Shown: piece by piece, positions 39,001 to 53,997 of the stretch
How the letters are laid out: each line of letters begins with the position of its first letter
Numbering within the stretch: position 1 is the stretch's first letter
NCBI RefSeq assembly: GCF_021018805.1
Contig: NC_086251.1
Coordinates: 40,866,767 to 40,930,766, forward strand
Direction of reading: 5' to 3'
Length of the DNA: 64,000 bases
Origin: Prinia subflava
Lineage: Eukaryota; Chordata; Aves; Passeriformes; Cisticolidae
Position numbers and translations under genes: made by a program
Notes under the pieces: model-generated
What the model was told of the DNA's origin: nothing
What the model saw: only the letters and a program-made list of their open reading frames with translations
The model's database searches: none

Positions 39001-42000
39001 AGTGCCTCTAGGCCCTCTAGACCATCCTGTGCTGTATCTTTTGGGATACTGCTGGTGGCAGGGGCATTGAGCTCTGGGCAGGGGCAGGGCTTTGAATACT
39101 TTCCCCCATCTCATGAATTCTAACCCTGCAAAACTCAGCATCCTGGATTTTGCTTGTTTGTTTATTCTTGTCAAGTGCTCTAGATTTCACCAGTTTAGCC
39201 CAATTGTAACTTTTCACTTGCCTCTTGGGGTTTAAAGAGGAGCCTGAGCTGCTTTTCTCATTCCCCATTTTCTTACTTATTGGGATCTTGCAGCTGCTGC
39301 TTGAGCACATAGAGCAAAGAGCACCACACTCCGGGAAAGCTTACACAGGAGGAAGCTTAATGGAAAATATGAAAAGGAAAAAAATGTGTTTGATGGACTT
39401 TTAATACAAAAAGAGGGTAAGAAAAGAAAAGGAGGAGGGGGAGATTTATTCACTGTAATAGGAACCAAATGTTGGCTGAGACAGCAGCTAAAGCCTCACT
39501 CTTTCCCTGTAAACCCTATGAGTGGCTTTTCAAAGGCAGTATAGGGTGCAGGAATAATGTAGTGGTCCTGACTTAACCCCTACCTCTCTAGAGAGAGGTA
39601 AGGAGTAAGGATTTTCAGGAGAGATTGATGACTTTAATTACAAGCTCAGTCAAAAGCATATTCTAGACAGATAACATTGCCCATTTACTGTTTTAATCCT
39701 TGTGTGCTACTGCTGCTATCCACCCATAAAATGCAAAATCTGCTTGCATAAAGGACTAAAAAAGGCTTTATGTGTAGAGATAAATAAAGTCTGTAAGTCC
39801 TTTTCAGTTTGGTTTTCAATATACTTGTCTACAGTGAAAGAAAAAAGTAGAAGAATGTCATTACAACTCATGTTCATCAAGTTGATCCACTTGATTCATG
39901 CTAGCCTTTTACAGTGGAACCTCCTTCTCCTCATCCTTCCTATCTATAAATGGTGCAATAGTGCATCTAATTTTCTGGTACTTAGGATTCTGTGAAGTGT
40001 GTATAGTCACACCAGAAACTCTGCCTGGACTAGGATAAGTGATCAAATTTAAGATGGCACTTAATACATGTTCTTAGTCTGAATGACTTACCTTAATAAA
40101 AGCAGATCCAGACAATACAGTAAAGTAAATTAATTGGGTCCACCTTGCTCTATCTGAACTTCCTTAATTAATTAATACTTTAAAATTGGGGGTAGGGTGT
40201 GTGAGACCACACAACACAGTTCAGGCAGCTGCATGTCAGAGTTAAACAGGTAACCCTTCCCAAAACTTCCTTTTGATGCCAAAATGATACCAGGTTTCTG
40301 TTCTAGTCTTACTGTATATATGTCTCGCTGTCAAAATATTTTTGCAGGTTCTAACTGTGTTTGTGGAAACATGTGCAAGAAACATAAAGCCAGAAGAGCC
40401 TTGCACTCAGCACTCTTTAAAGCTCTGTGTTTGCTCTAATTGAGGGTAGAAAGACTGTGTGATTTTGTTAGTGTAGATCACTTGGAGGAGATATGCTCAT
40501 TACCTTCATTACCTTTCCAGTGACCTGATGAGCCACAAAGGATGAAGACAGTGAACTTTCCAGTCAATTGGCTGTTGGTTATCTTCTTGATTCAGCCTTT
40601 CTGCTAGTGAATTTCAGAGCTGCCATGTGTAAAGAGAAGGAAAATAAAAAGAGTTGATTACTTGCCAAGTATTCCCCAGATCAGAGAGACTGACAGTATT
40701 TTGTAACAGGCATGAAGCCAAGGATGCTACTTAGGGGCCCAACAAAAATTGTCTCCAATGAAGGATAAATACTTGATTTCATTTGCTGAGACTGGCACCT
40801 TTAGTGCTTCTGATTGATAATGCCAGTTAAGTCCAGGAGTAGCTGAGATAGGTTAGGCCTTTCCTGAAGAGGTCTTCCAGTGCTGCATAACCTCATTCTG
40901 CCCTTCCCCTCCTAGACTATCAGAAGGCTGTTTTGATGCACCTAATTTCTAACTTAGCGGGTCAGACACATAACACTCATGACCTTGCCTGAATATGGAG
41001 ACCTAGCATGCAAGAGGCACTTAATTCCTCATCTGCATTGCCTTTGTTACAAGAAAATACTTACGTTCCAAAACCCAGGTTTGTCAATGGCAAGTAAACA
41101 GCAAGAATAATTTTCAGAAGGTAGGGAGCAGGAAATAAATTATCCAGCAAGATAGCAGAATAGAAGAAAGCAGGAAATCTCTGCACATAGCAGAAAAGAA
41201 GAGAACCTGTGGACTTTGATAGTAGATGTTGAAAAAAGTGAAGGAGCAAGAAGGCAGTGGGCTTTCCTTGTATGGCTATTGTGCATGCACATCTGGAATA
41301 ATAAAGTGGAAAAAGTTCACAGAAAAGCAATGTGCAATCAAGGCCAGAAGGGACTGAGTTGAGGAAAAAGAAGGGAGCTGAGTGTGCCAAGGCTGGCTGA
41401 GCTCAAAGGAGGCATAGTTCTAGTAGTGAAGGTTTCGTCCTGAAATAAGAGGAATGTCATATAATGAAACAGTGAACATTTAATTAGGAATGTTGGGTGA
41501 AATCCTTGATGGTGAATGCGTACTTGCTTGTGGAGTTGTGCAGCTGAGTGGGACACACGGACTCCTCCAGCCACTGAAATGTGTTGATCCTGCACCACAA
41601 AGAAATAAGCTGGACACTTTTGCTCACGTATTTGTTTCTGAGTAAAATTCTTAGAACAGTATCAGTTCTCTCAGCTGAAAGGGGGAATTGCGAGAAGAGC
41701 AGAGGGGGACTCTTGAGATTTGCTAGATATTATGCATATTAAAATGTTCTGGAATGCTTGAATTGTGCCTCTGGTAGCTCTTACAGTTAACCTGTGAATG
41801 GATTTGTAAACTGTAGTTAAATACACAAAACTTCTCATGTTTTTTGCCTAAACCAACTCAGTCCTAAGGTTTTGTACATGGATATTATACATCTTCTGTT
41901 TTCTCTTCATCTTCTGTGACACAAATTATACTGATAGTAAGAGCCCCTTCTGCAGGTAAAAGTAGCTTGAGCTGCTGGGAAAAGGGGGAGCTGAAGAACT

Positions 42001-45000
42001 AAGGCTGAAACTAGTTCATGATGCCTCATCAATAATAGAGGAAGGTTTTGACTGATTGTCTGTGACAGAAACTCTCCTGCATCTCTACACCACATCTACT
42101 ATGGGAGACTTCTCACTTTGAACTGGATGTGAATCCAAAATGCAGGTGTATTGTGCCAATGCAGCCTTAACAAGCCGCTCATTAACTTTAAAAGCTTTTC
42201 TTTAGCTTCTCTTGAAGAGTACAAAGTAGATTGCAGGTCAGGTAATGGCATCCTCACTTCATGCAGGCCTTCCCTGCTCCTTCCCTGTCTCCAAGTACCT
42301 GTACCGTGGTGAGTTCTGGACAGCTCCCAGTGCCTCAGATCTCCAAAATCCCAGCCTTAGCTCTTTTAGAATATTCAAAATGCTTTGTTTGCCCCTGGTG
42401 TTTTGTGAAACTATTTTTCTTTACTTTTGTAACACAGCTCATGCTATGTTACAAAGCAGGAGATTTTTAGAGGCTTGCGTGTTCCAGCAATCAGAGCTGC
42501 AGTCCTTGCTAAAATGTAGACTCTTGCTGACTAAACTGCACCAAAGTCACTCTTTCATGGACACTCCTGATAACAGCAGAGGCCAGGAGTGAACTATTCT
42601 CAAAGACTTCTTGCTCTGTTTTTCAGTTTTTAATTTATTGCTTTTGAAGCTGAGGAGAAGGAAAGAGGAAGAAAGACAAAGAAAAGCCTCAAGGCAAGTG
42701 AGAGGCCCAAAACTCCTGCATCCCAGCCAGGACCCCAGCGTCCTGGGCTTCATCCCACTCTGTTTATCATTGCTCTGTAGCCAGCCCCAATCTAGGACCT
42801 ATTGTTAGGGATGGAAGAAGCACATAATGTGCCAAAGAAAATGTTCTGTGTTTTTCTGAGTGCCTGAACATAAGTCAGCAGGATGCTAGGAGCTGCCACA
42901 CTAGACAAAATCATTAGTTACTATGCCAACTACTTTCTAGCAGCTGGTGCTCACCAAGGATTTGTACTGAAAACTTCCTAGACTTGTCATACCATCTGAA
43001 TGCCCTGTGGGAAAGAAACTGCTGCCCAAGATTGTCTTGCATTCTATGGCAAGGTGGGAGCACAGATTTATAAATGTGCTGGATTCCCTTATTGCCAGCA
43101 ATGGCTCTTGTTTCTGCCTTAGCTCCAGCCTTTACAGGAAAGGAAGCAAAATACTTTCATTGTTCCCTTGTTTCCTTGTTTAGTAGGAAAATAATTATTT
43201 TGTTAGTTTGCTAGACCTCCAGACATATTGATTTCTGCTGTGATCCTATCAGTTCTCACAAACTAAGCAGGGTTAAACAGAGGAATATTCTTCATGAATG
43301 CTAAGCTTCATTTATACAGTAATTTGAGCCTAGTTTGCACTGCCTTTCAATGGGATGTAGACACTTTTCAAGTGTTTCAGAAGTGCCTGCTTAGTGAGTG
43401 ATATATGGAGAAAACCAGTGTACTTCATGAATTGGTATTGTTGCCTGCCACATAGGAGTTGGTATCAAGCGAGTGCCCAGCTGTGCCATTGGAAGAAGAC
43501 TTCAATTGAAATATAAATGTAAGCCTGATGTGTCATTCTTTTAGTAAAAATTTGCTGTTTGTCCTGTAGTTCTTTGTAACTATGAGATCCTCAGTGACTG
43601 GTATTCTGGGGTCTGGTCTTGTCTACAACTTCAGTCCTTGGAATTATCTTCAAATTCTTTTGAAATGGAAACAGAAGCCAGCTGTCTCCTTTCTTGTAAG
43701 AGCTGATAATCACATCCCTTCTGTATGGAGGCTGGATTTCATAGAGACTTTTTTTTCCTGTAATCAATGAAAAAATGCATTAACATTTTATTAGTAATTA
43801 GTATTTTAGTACACTGACATTTAATTTCTAATACAGGTGTAAGTATTTGATTGCATAAAGGTTGTTTACATCAGAAAAAGAACTAACGAATTGGAAAAGG
43901 GAGCTAGAATAGAAAGGTAGTTTGGAACCAGAAAACCTGGAGATGAAGGCATGGCGTTCTAGCCCTTTTGGACTGGATCCCAATCATAATCACATGGTGA
44001 TTTGTTGAAAATGATCTCACAATCAAACTTGTATCTTTTGTGGTACAAAAAACTGCAGCAGAGAGATTTTATGCTGTCAGTGATTTGGAAGAGAGAATTC
44101 TGGCCCAGCCTTTATGAAAACTACAGTTGAAAGAAAGGAACACAGTGGATTTCTTGCCAAAAACACTGAGTAGCCTAAAGAGCTGCTGGAAGGACAGAAT
44201 CTTGCTTACAAAGGATGGGCCATAATGCCAAAGGCTGAGATTTCTTGTGCATAGCGAAGGCCTGAATCCTGGCCAGGTCTCTAAACTAAGCAACTCATAA
44301 ATAATTCTGAGCAAGCTGTGAGAAGATTGCTCACAACCAGCCTGGCTGACAGAATGAAACCAAATCTTTTCTGGTGGCACAGGCGGGAATTTCTATTTCC
44401 CATTTGCATGTGTGTGCATCTGTGCCTAAATCTGTTGTCTGTACATTGAAGAAATGAATATTCAGTCATTAGTGTTCAAGCAATAACCTGAATTGAAAAC
44501 AAGCTGGTCTGTGAGTACTGACTCTACAGTCCTCATTTCCATTAGGGGTGTGGAGGTTTTTTTCTGGTTATTTTTGGCTTTGCTTAAAACAGTGTAAGTT
44601 TTGAGAAAGCTTTTAATTCAGTTTGGGGTATTTATACAGTCTCCCTATCAAGTGAACTCTTCAATATCCATTAAGGTGTGAGGTTCTCTACAGCTGTTTT
44701 GCAGCCTTCATTATGGTGCTGAACCTGTTGTAATTTCCTTAGGCAGAACTAATTTCTGCTTCAGGGTGCAAAAGTGTTGTCATGTTTTGACAAATCATCC
44801 AACAGGCAGAGACTGAGAATAGGAGATGCTCTGTGACGCGTTCCTGTGAGCATGGCAAGTAGGCTGAGAGCTGGAGTGTGTCTCTAGGAGCAGTGTACTG
44901 AGTCTCAGATCCTGAGCCTGTTCTGTTCCAGGGCAAACATTGCCTTACATGTAATATCAGCACTTAATAACATTTTATGTGGGGACTTTACAAAATTGCA

Positions 45001-46641
45001 GATGAAATATCTCTTTATGAAATTGACCCCAAGACTGGCAAATGCACTGGCTTTCTGTTGTCAAGTATTGTTTATTTATACTATAGAACGTTGAAGTTAT
45101 GTTTTGAAATATAATGCATAAATGCAGAATAATGCATTTACTTGGATTTCTGTCTGTAAGTAAGGAAAATCCTTAGAAGCCAACACAAGCATATTCAATC
45201 CAGAAGGATTCTGCAGGCCATGAGGATAAAATGTGCTTATGCAAGCAACAGTGTTTTCAATATAGTGTCTAGAAAAAAAAATAAGTGTTGTTTTGTTGTG
45301 TCATGTGGAGACAAGGTTGGAACTGCAGTGTGTTGTATACAAGATTGCACTGCAAATAATCTTAGCCAAAGTTATATGGTTTTGTTTGGTGGTTTTAAAT
45401 TTATTTTTTCCTAAAGATTTAATAATGTAGTTTCAACACTGCTTTCCTGCGTAATTTAAGCCAAGTTTACCTGGGCAATATTATGTCCAGTATATTGGTT
45501 GAAAGTGAAAAAGGGAATTAAAGCAAGTTAGAAACCTAATGAAAGAATTTGAGAGTTCATTGAGTTGTACAAAAGTTGGAGAAAGGCAGCAATCTCAATG
45601 CATTTTGAAAAAGTCAGACTTAAGTATTTGTGATTCCATAACAGTTAATCCTTTGCTAGATATCTGAAAACAAAAGAAGTAAGAATCAGGGAAATGTGAC
45701 TAAAATGTTGCCATTTCAATAGATACAACCTAGGTAGGTTATATTAGCCAGTGTCAGGATTCAGTGGGTCATACAACATCTGTCGTGTGAGCACAGAATG
45801 TGTGAATTGCTGGGCCATGTAGCCTCTTCAGGTCACCTCGTGGTCCTGTCAGTCTGCCACCTGCTCTCTGCAAAGCCCCTCAGCCTGGTGGAGAAGTGTG
45901 TTGGTGCTGCCTTCTCGCCAGGGCTTACAAACTTCAAAGCAAGCTGGTGAGCTTCTGTTGGTACTTATTATGTTGCAGGCCACAGCTGAACTCCTACCAT
46001 GTAAGCCTGGGCTGTAAGAGCTTCCTGTCTCTTTGCAGGAGGCCTTTTGTCCTCTAAGAAAAGCTTGCATTTCTCTGAGGATGAAAGAAATGAGCCTATC
46101 TCACTCCCCCCAGGCCTTTTGGATTGTAACTGTATGGAGTCAGTATGTATCCTAGTTCCAACCTCACCCAACCTCCTTTATCCTCTCTGGATATTGTACT
46201 TCATGTCTGTTTCTATTCCATTGTCACTGCAGCATGTTCGTGCTTAGTGGAAGCCTTGTGTTACTCTATTAAAGCCTCTACAAATCCAAATAAATAATTG
46301 TCTCATTAGTGATGGGAATCAGCTTTTTTCCTGCTGCTATTCTGCCTGTCTTCAATGCTAATCAGCCACAGAAATGTTCCAGTTCAGAGTTTTTATTCTC
46401 CTTTTCTTTTTTCACCTTAAGAGAATGTCTAGTAATGTAGTTCTAGCCTATATTCAAGAAAATGCTCAGCAGGAAGCAGCTGGCACATGGCACCTTTCAC
46501 AGGTGTTGTACTTGCCAAAGCCACTTAATACAAGCTCATACCTGGCTAAATATTTAGAGATTTTTTGGAAGCAGCAGTGCCTTATAGGCAGTAGTCCTTA
46601 TATGTAGAATGGTGAAAACATGATGGCTCTTCTTTCCTCAG

Positions 46642-46816
46642 GGCTCCAGAGAATCATCATTTTGCCTTCGAAGGAGAGATGGAGAACAGTGTCTACAAGG
46701 TGACACAGGGTCCTCTGGCACATCCCAGCTATCAGCTTCAGTTTGCCGTGCAGCAACTTCAGCAGCAGAAACTTCAGGCAAGACAGCTGTTGGAGCAAAA
46801 CCAAACACGGGAACAG
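46642..46816 (+). CDS. TTLL5: TTLL5 exon (phase 2 in, 0 out), Gln-rich helix
   Basis: It opens with [20 protein letters not shown] and continues to [20 protein letters not shown], then RQLLEQ. Human TTLL5 has FAWEGEVENNVYS and later [20 protein letters not shown] with QLLDQ, so the match is strong. The last 30 residues are Gln/Leu-rich with regularly spaced Leu, consistent with a helix or short coiled coil. A partner-binding role is inferred from this and from the known cofactor contacts of the TTLL5 tail. The borders are ttcctcag|GGCTCC and GAACAG|gtaacc. Confidence 0.96.
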
Positions 46817-49800
46817 GTAACCAAGAAAAAGTCCTGTCTGGGATGTAGCAGTGCTGACTTAGATGTGCAGAACAAACCCAGAGACAGTGCATAGGGCAGA
46901 GATTTTGTGAAGGAAGTAGCTCTTAAAGTGGGTTGCAACAAAACCAGTATTACCTGCAGTGATTTTGATAGCATTTTGATACTGTGGTTCCCAATAGCTT
47001 CTTCTATTACGTTGACATTGTAAGAGCTGGAGGAAATCTGAAAAAGTATTTGTATTATTGATGTACTGGATGACTCCTAGATGCCAAAGGTGAACCACTA
47101 TGTATGGAACAGTATTTCCATTCTGCCAGGAGAATCTTTCAAGGTTATAATGACTTAATTGATACACTTGTTACCTTACTTTGTTATTATGGAGAGAGAG
47201 AAATGTATTCTGAGTGATTTCCCAAAGGCTTCCCTGCTGAAAAGGAGGAAGCCTTTGGGTGAACAAACCCTCATTCAAAACAGCTTGGTTTCCAATAGCA
47301 AGGAGCTGATTGTTAGCAGGCTGGCATGACTGGATTCCCATGAACAGACCTAACACCTGGAGGTCTGGACACCCACTCTCCCTCCTGTGAAGCAGATGGT
47401 TTATTAGTCAGGTCCTTGAGAATAGGTTATAGGCAAATTGCCTTCATCCTTTTCTGGGAGCATCTTGAAGGAGAGGCCCTTCTTTTTTTTGTTCCTTGCT
47501 CTCCTTCTTTCAAGGCTCTTACTTAGCCATGTAGCTTCCATCCTCAACTTCTCTCACCTACAGTCTTCTCATCCCCACTCCGTGCAGAAGGTCTTCCTTT
47601 CATCTCTGTCCACTGGGCTCTGGGTGGGCAGATGTGGCTGCTCCTGAGCTCAGGAAAGGGCCATAAACTGCCTTGTGCCTGTGAGGAGGCTGGAGCTGGC
47701 CATGGGACCTGGCGGAGCCTTCTTCTAACTGCTGACATTGATGTTATTCTTGGCCTGGGGCAGAGCCATTACTCAGGAGTTTCTGTTAAAATGATTCTTT
47801 GTTAAACCTCCTCTCACCCCCACAACATCCCCCCTGCTTTCTCTCCCTCCCTTCTCCTTCTGAGAAGAAGAAGCATTTTGGAGTTGCTGTATTGAGGCTA
47901 TTGCCATGCTGCAGGATTCAGGCTGCACTGAGTTTGACATTAATGAAAAAAAAAAACCACTTAGTGGACATGGGGGCCTTCAGACTTTCTGTCATGAATA
48001 AAATGTGGTCTTAATAAAATGACTGTCTCTTGGACACTTCCTGTCCAAGACATTGTTCAAAGCCAGCCATTCCTCCTCTTCCAGTCACATTTGCATCAAT
48101 CCTCTGATGCCCATCCTGCCAGTCATGGCACTGCCCTTGTCTTCCCCTGCACCCTCTCTAGCTTTCTGTCACTGACCTCTTCCTTCTGCTAGTTAGCTTC
48201 TCAGACTTCAGCTCTTTAACTTGGCCTTTCTAAGAACTGCCTTCTTGTTTCTGCTGCTTATTCATTCTCTGACCTGCATCTTCCCACTCATGCTGCTTTG
48301 ACTTCTGCACCACTGTTTCATGCTGACCCTCATTTGTCTTCCCTTTTTAGTTAGAGTTCATGTAGCTTATCCTAGCCTGCATGGCTTTACCATATTTCCT
48401 TGTCAATGTCACCTATGCTACCTATCTCCCATTGCCTGCTGTTTTGTTTCTCTTCCTTCCTATGTTATATCTGCTCCATCCCTTGTTGTCTTGCCTGCTA
48501 CATTCAAATTTGTCAGTCTCCCCTCAGCAGAAGAAATATATCCCTCAAGACTGAAAAGGCCTATCACTTCAAAGAGTGTCATCATCTCTCTCCTTTGGGG
48601 AGTGCATGCAGAATATCTCTGAGACTGTTTCATCTGATTGTTCAAGTTCTTGTTATGGTTACAAGGCAGACTAGCCATTTGTCAGTAGCTGAAGCACATC
48701 TATGAATTAATGTATCTTGAGGTGCACCCTGAGTGTGGCCTGACCAATCAGCATGGCTAGATGCCAGTCTTTCCTTTGTCTCCAGCAAAGGGACTAGTTA
48801 CCTGTATGACTACATATATGTGATCAAGTAACAGAAGCACCATGACTAATAACATAGTAAATGCTTCTCCTGTACATTAACCAGCTCAGTATGTTGGAGA
48901 TGAGATGGATGTACTGGAAAGCATGGACTTTTCTAGTCAATTATTTTTGTCATAAGAATCCCTCCATCTACCATGCAGTAGATCTGTCCTGTCATGTGTG
49001 TTAACATGAAGGCTTGTTATGGGCTTTGTTGCAGCACTCACTCTTGGCTGAGCACTTCCCAGACATGTAAGAATGGTGATGATTTCTCCAGGCACTTAAC
49101 AATCTGTGGAATATCAAATACTGTGTGGGTGGAGGAAGAGGAATAATAACGAACAGTTTTCACTCATTGTAAGCAGAAGCTAGTTCACACAGTGTAGTAT
49201 GGTAGAAATAGACCCTTGATGCCAGAATAGGTACTTGATTACTTGGACAAAAACACCAAACTGACTGGATGAGAATCTAAGAAACAAATAGGTGGAATGA
49301 TATGGACCAGGAACAGACACAGTACAGACCTTGAGAAAAGTGAATAAAAACAGAAAGGGGGGAAGAGTTTGAAAGTAGAGACAAGAAGCTTAAATCTGAT
49401 ATCGGTAAATCAAGGAACAAGAATTACAAAATCAAACCAAAAGACAAGCAGAACAGGCTTATAGCAGTATTTTTAATGTTTAAAGGAGACTCATGTGACA
49501 TGTTATGACCTAGATGTTATTATCACTGCTGCAGTTGGCAAGACAGTTAATATACCATCATTGTTTATTCTCTAATTGTTTCCTGTACTGGAAAGATGCC
49601 ATTAGCTGTCAGGGAGGTTCCTTCTTTGTGTGACTATGTTCTGTCTGCTTAGCATAGCATCTACTGGGTTTAAAATTTTATGCCAAACATTTCACATGGG
49701 AAAAAAGCTAAATTAAAACAAGGGAAGTACAATTGTATGGTGGAATGATGCCCGTCAGTCCTGCTAACATCAAAAAGGCTCATGTTAAATAAGACATGAA

Positions 49801-52800
49801 TCATGTTAATAAGTTGTGTGGGCAGTTATGTGATCACATTTTCAATCACAAATTCAAGTAGATTTTATACTGTAGAAGATTAGGCTAAATTAATCTTAAA
49901 TAATTCTCCTCTCAATTTAAAAATTCAGAGTACGTGCTCAGAAGTATTCCTCATTTTGTGAAGTTCAGCAAGTTTTTTGTCTTTTAATATTTGTGATTCT
50001 CTTCTGACATCCTTTACCATTTATTTAGATCTGACTGGAAATGCTGAGTACTGTGAATTATATTCCTGGTATTCCTAGAACTATATTATTGCTGCCTGAG
50101 GATACAGGGCATCTCTGAATGCAGCCTCAAACAACATTAAACTGTATTCTAAACTGTTATGTATGGAACTGCTGTCAGATTTGCAGTGTCTCTTTTCCTT
50201 CAGTTTCTCATTCATTCTTGTTTTGCAGCTTTCTCCCTCAGCTTGTTTCCCCACTAAATGTTCTAACTGCCATTTTTCCTATTTGAGTCTTGTGATACTG
50301 ATGAGTCAAAGTCTCAGTGTAAGTAAAACAGAACAACCATTCTGAAAGCAGTAGTCTGAGCTGATTTATACCAGCTGAAATTTTGTCCCCATGTTTCTGA
50401 TCCTGTCACTATTATTAGAACTATGATAACGCCCAGATGTATTAACTATCTTTCCATTACAATGGAACAGCCCAATCCTTGCCCCAGAGAGCTAGCAGTA
50501 CCAAGAGAAATAAAACAGAAGGCACCAAGTCAACTGAATACAGTATATTATTTTTGTGCTCTGAAGAATTTAGCAAAGACGACATGGTTCAGGACAGTCT
50601 GTGCATACCATGAGCTTGTGCTTCTTTAAGACCCCAAGATACTCTTCTTAGTGCAGTTTAACACTGTGGTAGTTAATAGTACATTTTGAGCCTGCTCTTT
50701 ATGGCCACTTTGTTAATTTTCAATTCAACCCATTGTTGTATCCGAACTGATTTAACTGAATGCATTAGTATGTGTCCAAAAGAATTTCCACTAAACAATT
50801 TATATGATTGGAAAGGTCTTCCAAGGCTTTTAATTTTCTGTATTTTTGTAATGTTATCTGAAACACAGTTGCTTTTCTGAAAGTGGTGGGTTGTGTTTTG
50901 TTGGGTTTGCTTTTTGCCTTTTTTTTTTTTTAACTTAAAACCTCATTATTGTTTGTTGCTTATAAACATCTCAGTTTGCAGGGCTTTGGAACTGGCTGCA
51001 TGGATCTTTATGCAGTACATGTGTGTGTGTGTGTGTCTGTCAGTTCTCATACACTGCTGAGTCTCTCATCTTTTTCAGATTTGCTGATCCAATTGAATGT
51101 GAATCACTGTGGGATAGAAATCTCGCAGCCATGTTTTGTACAAATTTCATTAAAATCAAGAGCCATATATCTGGGAAGGGGGGTTCAGCTACTGTTCCCA
51201 TTAAGGCAAAGGCGGCAGCATGAGACCACTCCTAATTAGACAGCACAAAATCAACACAAGAGTGCCCAGACCCAAGAAGGGAGGCATAATTTGGAGTATG
51301 CTTTATATTAGATACTGTAAGAGAGATTCACAGGAAATGAGCTTCATTACCTCCTCTGGTCACACAACGAACATGTTTTTGCTTGCAGCATTTGTTCCAT
51401 TACTGTCCTAGGGATGGTGTTAGATACAGGGATGGTAAGTGCCAGGAACATTCTTTCTGTTTATGAAGATCATTAATATATCTACTTTTCTTCAAAGTAC
51501 TACACTACCTCTCTACTTTTAATCACTAACAGCCCAAACTTACCTGCTACTGACTAATACTCCTAGACGTTCATTGTCCTTACTGACAAGGTGTACAATT
51601 GAGATTTTCTAATTTAAAAAATTCTCTTTTTTGTACAGGTAATACTTTGTGTACGGTGTTGTAGATATTGAAGCAAGAAGATACTGCTTCAGTCTGTGAT
51701 GTAGGGAAAAATACTTTCTCTAGCAGTGCTAACATTCTTTGTGGACAAGACAGGGTTAATGCTGTTCCTTCTCCCCAGAAAATTGTGCACAAAAATTAAC
51801 TCACTGATAATTTACAGAAATTTTAGCTAAAACATCTTATAGCTTTTTTAGTATTTTTCAGATTTGTAGCTCTAGAGACTTGAGGAGCAAATGTCTCCTC
51901 AACATCAAGTTAAATCTGCCAGCCTGGGAATGTAATTAAAAGTTTTTCACTTGAAGCAGCAGTAGTTGTAGGGTGCTTGCTACCTGCTTCAGGACTGCAT
52001 CAGTCAGGGTTTGTCTAGGCTTCTGCTCGCCCTAGACCCTTCACCTTCAGAATCCTGAGTGATAAGGTCTGTCTCCTATGTTTTGGACGTGCTGAAAGCT
52101 TCCCAGCCCTTCCTTTGTGTGGTCAGGCTCTGCTCTCTGCGGCTGTCCTCTTCATTTGCACAGAAGCTTCTCCTCGTTTCCTGTCCTATCCCCATGGAGT
52201 TCACAGCAGGGCAGAATACTCTGCAGCTGAATCCAGAAGCCATGGTCCTTGTCAGCCTCCAGTCTCCCAGTCCTTGCCTGGAAGACAGCCAGAATCTCAG
52301 CACAGTGTGGAGACAAAGGCATTTTCAGAAGTCTGTAACCCCCAAGAAAAACATCCATGACCTTTTTTTAGGCAGGTTTGAACACAGTTTTTGCAGATCA
52401 GACTTTGTTAGAGTATCCATGCTTGCTGTTTCTTCAGAGTCATGGACTTCCTTGCCAGTGCATATTAACACAGGGACAGGGTTAGGACTGTTGTTGTGGA
52501 CTCCAGGATCTTAGTGATTTTAGTAACAAGAAAAGAAATTTACAGGAAAAATGCATGATATCAAAAGAACTTACAGAAAAGATGGATAATATTTCACAGT
52601 GAAATGTCGCTGCTGAATAGGAAGTAGGTGCAGTCACTTGAGGGTCTCCATCCCATCCTTACAATGTGTCAGGCTCTGAGATGCAAGGACTAAGCCAAGT
52701 TCCATTTTAGTTTTTTTTTCCAGGGAGAGGTGGGGTGTGACTGCTCTTTTCCAGGCCTCTGCACTTGTACTAGCTTCCTTGTTGAGAATCTGGAAGCTGC

Positions 52801-53997
52801 AATCAAGGTAGAGCCTCAGGGAAGGGAGAGGTTAAGAAGGATTGGGAGCTCAAGGGCGGCTTGTCAGTGAGCTCTAGTTAGGAAACAGGCCAGTTTTGGC
52901 TCCTGCACTTCCTTCTCTCCCTAGAATTCTGCCTGTCAGAAACGCCTTCCCACACACCACTGCTATGCCATTTGCCAGAGAATTGCGGGGGAGAGGGGCT
53001 TTTCCTGTCTGTATGCTGAGACTCAGCCAGCTCTCAGACTGTGGTTTTCTCTGGAGCCTGGAGCTCATTTGCTGTGGCTTTGTGTATTTTCCACCCGAGG
53101 AGAAACTGAGGACACACTCAGTGAAGGGCACTGCTCCCAGGGTCACAGGGAGGGCTCAGCTCTTCCCCTTATCTCCTATCACTGACCTCTGAATGCCAAA
53201 GTACAAGGTTACAGTATTGCCTCTGTGCTGGAATCTGACTGACTTCGAGGAAAGACAAAGCAGAGCTCCCAGCAGGTTGCTCCTTTCTGAAAAGAGTTTA
53301 GCAGTCTGCAGAGCTCCCAGAGGGGAAATATTCTCCACTCCCTGCTTTGGTAGGCCATTTCTCAGTTCTCCAGTGTCTAATGACATGCAGATCCTTTTGT
53401 TCCCTGTGTCAGATCTCCAACACGCTTACTCTCCCACTTGCTATAGGAATAGAAATATTTTCTGTTCCCTGATATTACTGGGGATTTCCTTTTTGTCAGT
53501 GGTGGACTTAACGTTCCTTTTTCAGAAGAAAGTACTGTAGAACTCTTCTGTTATTCCTACACAGTTAGCCCAAATAAGTAGCATTGTATCATCTTCCACA
53601 TAACCTTTCTCTTTCCTAGAACTGTGTCTCAATCCTGCCTCCCATGTAAAGAATAATTTAGCAAGATAATGCAGAAAGTCAATGTAATGAAATATTTACT
53701 TCTTTGTGGATGGAAGCCTACTGCAAGATTAGATTGAGGATTGGGCCTCTTGTTTCTTAATCTAGAATGGTAGAATTCTGTGGCAGTAATGAGGTTCCTG
53801 GCTTCCAAGGGCATAAAATTCACTGACTTAACAACTTAACTCTTTATGTGGGGGACTTTCCCTGGAGCCCTGGGGTTGCTTTCACCAGACAGACATTATC
53901 CCTCTCAAAAATGTCACCCACCTTCATCAGCATTCTCAGCAATGTTCACAGAAGCAGTCACCAATTACTATGGGATTTTTTTTCTATTTTTACCCAG
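46817..53997 (+). other. TTLL5: TTLL5 intron, 7.2 kb
   Basis: The 47430-48560 stretch is pyrimidine-rich on this strand, about 49130-49460 is purine-rich, and 51020-51036 is a short TG run. The somewhat GC-richer 52800-53350 part carries overlapping open frames on both strands without recognisable domains. I see no mobile element that I can name and no RNA gene. The acceptor before the next exon is a long T-rich tract ending in tacccag. Confidence 0.75.
51020..51036. repeat. (TG)8 microsatellite
   Basis: Seventeen bases of uninterrupted TG, starting after gcagtaca. Confidence 0.85.

Larger units (their letters stand above)
21486..46641 (+). other. TTLL5: TTLL5 intron, 25.2 kb
   Basis: The largest intron in the window. 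It holds two plus-strand CR1 fragments (21571-22044, 31775-32053), a possible CR1 remnant (26281-26335), a (TA)10 run (27666-27685), a GC/CpG-rich block (27690-28240), an (AAAAC)n-like stretch (about 37375-37397) and a pure (ATGAA)10 array (35961-36010). Between these I see AT-rich unique sequence without coding matches on either strand and no RNA gene I can name. Confidence 0.75.

Noticed and set aside
52059..52514. Open frame of 151 codons on the + strand, the longest in the window
   Set aside because: It starts at a GTG, shows no recognisable domain, sits within a TTLL5 intron and has no supporting splice context. Length alone is not evidence in 64 kb read in six frames.
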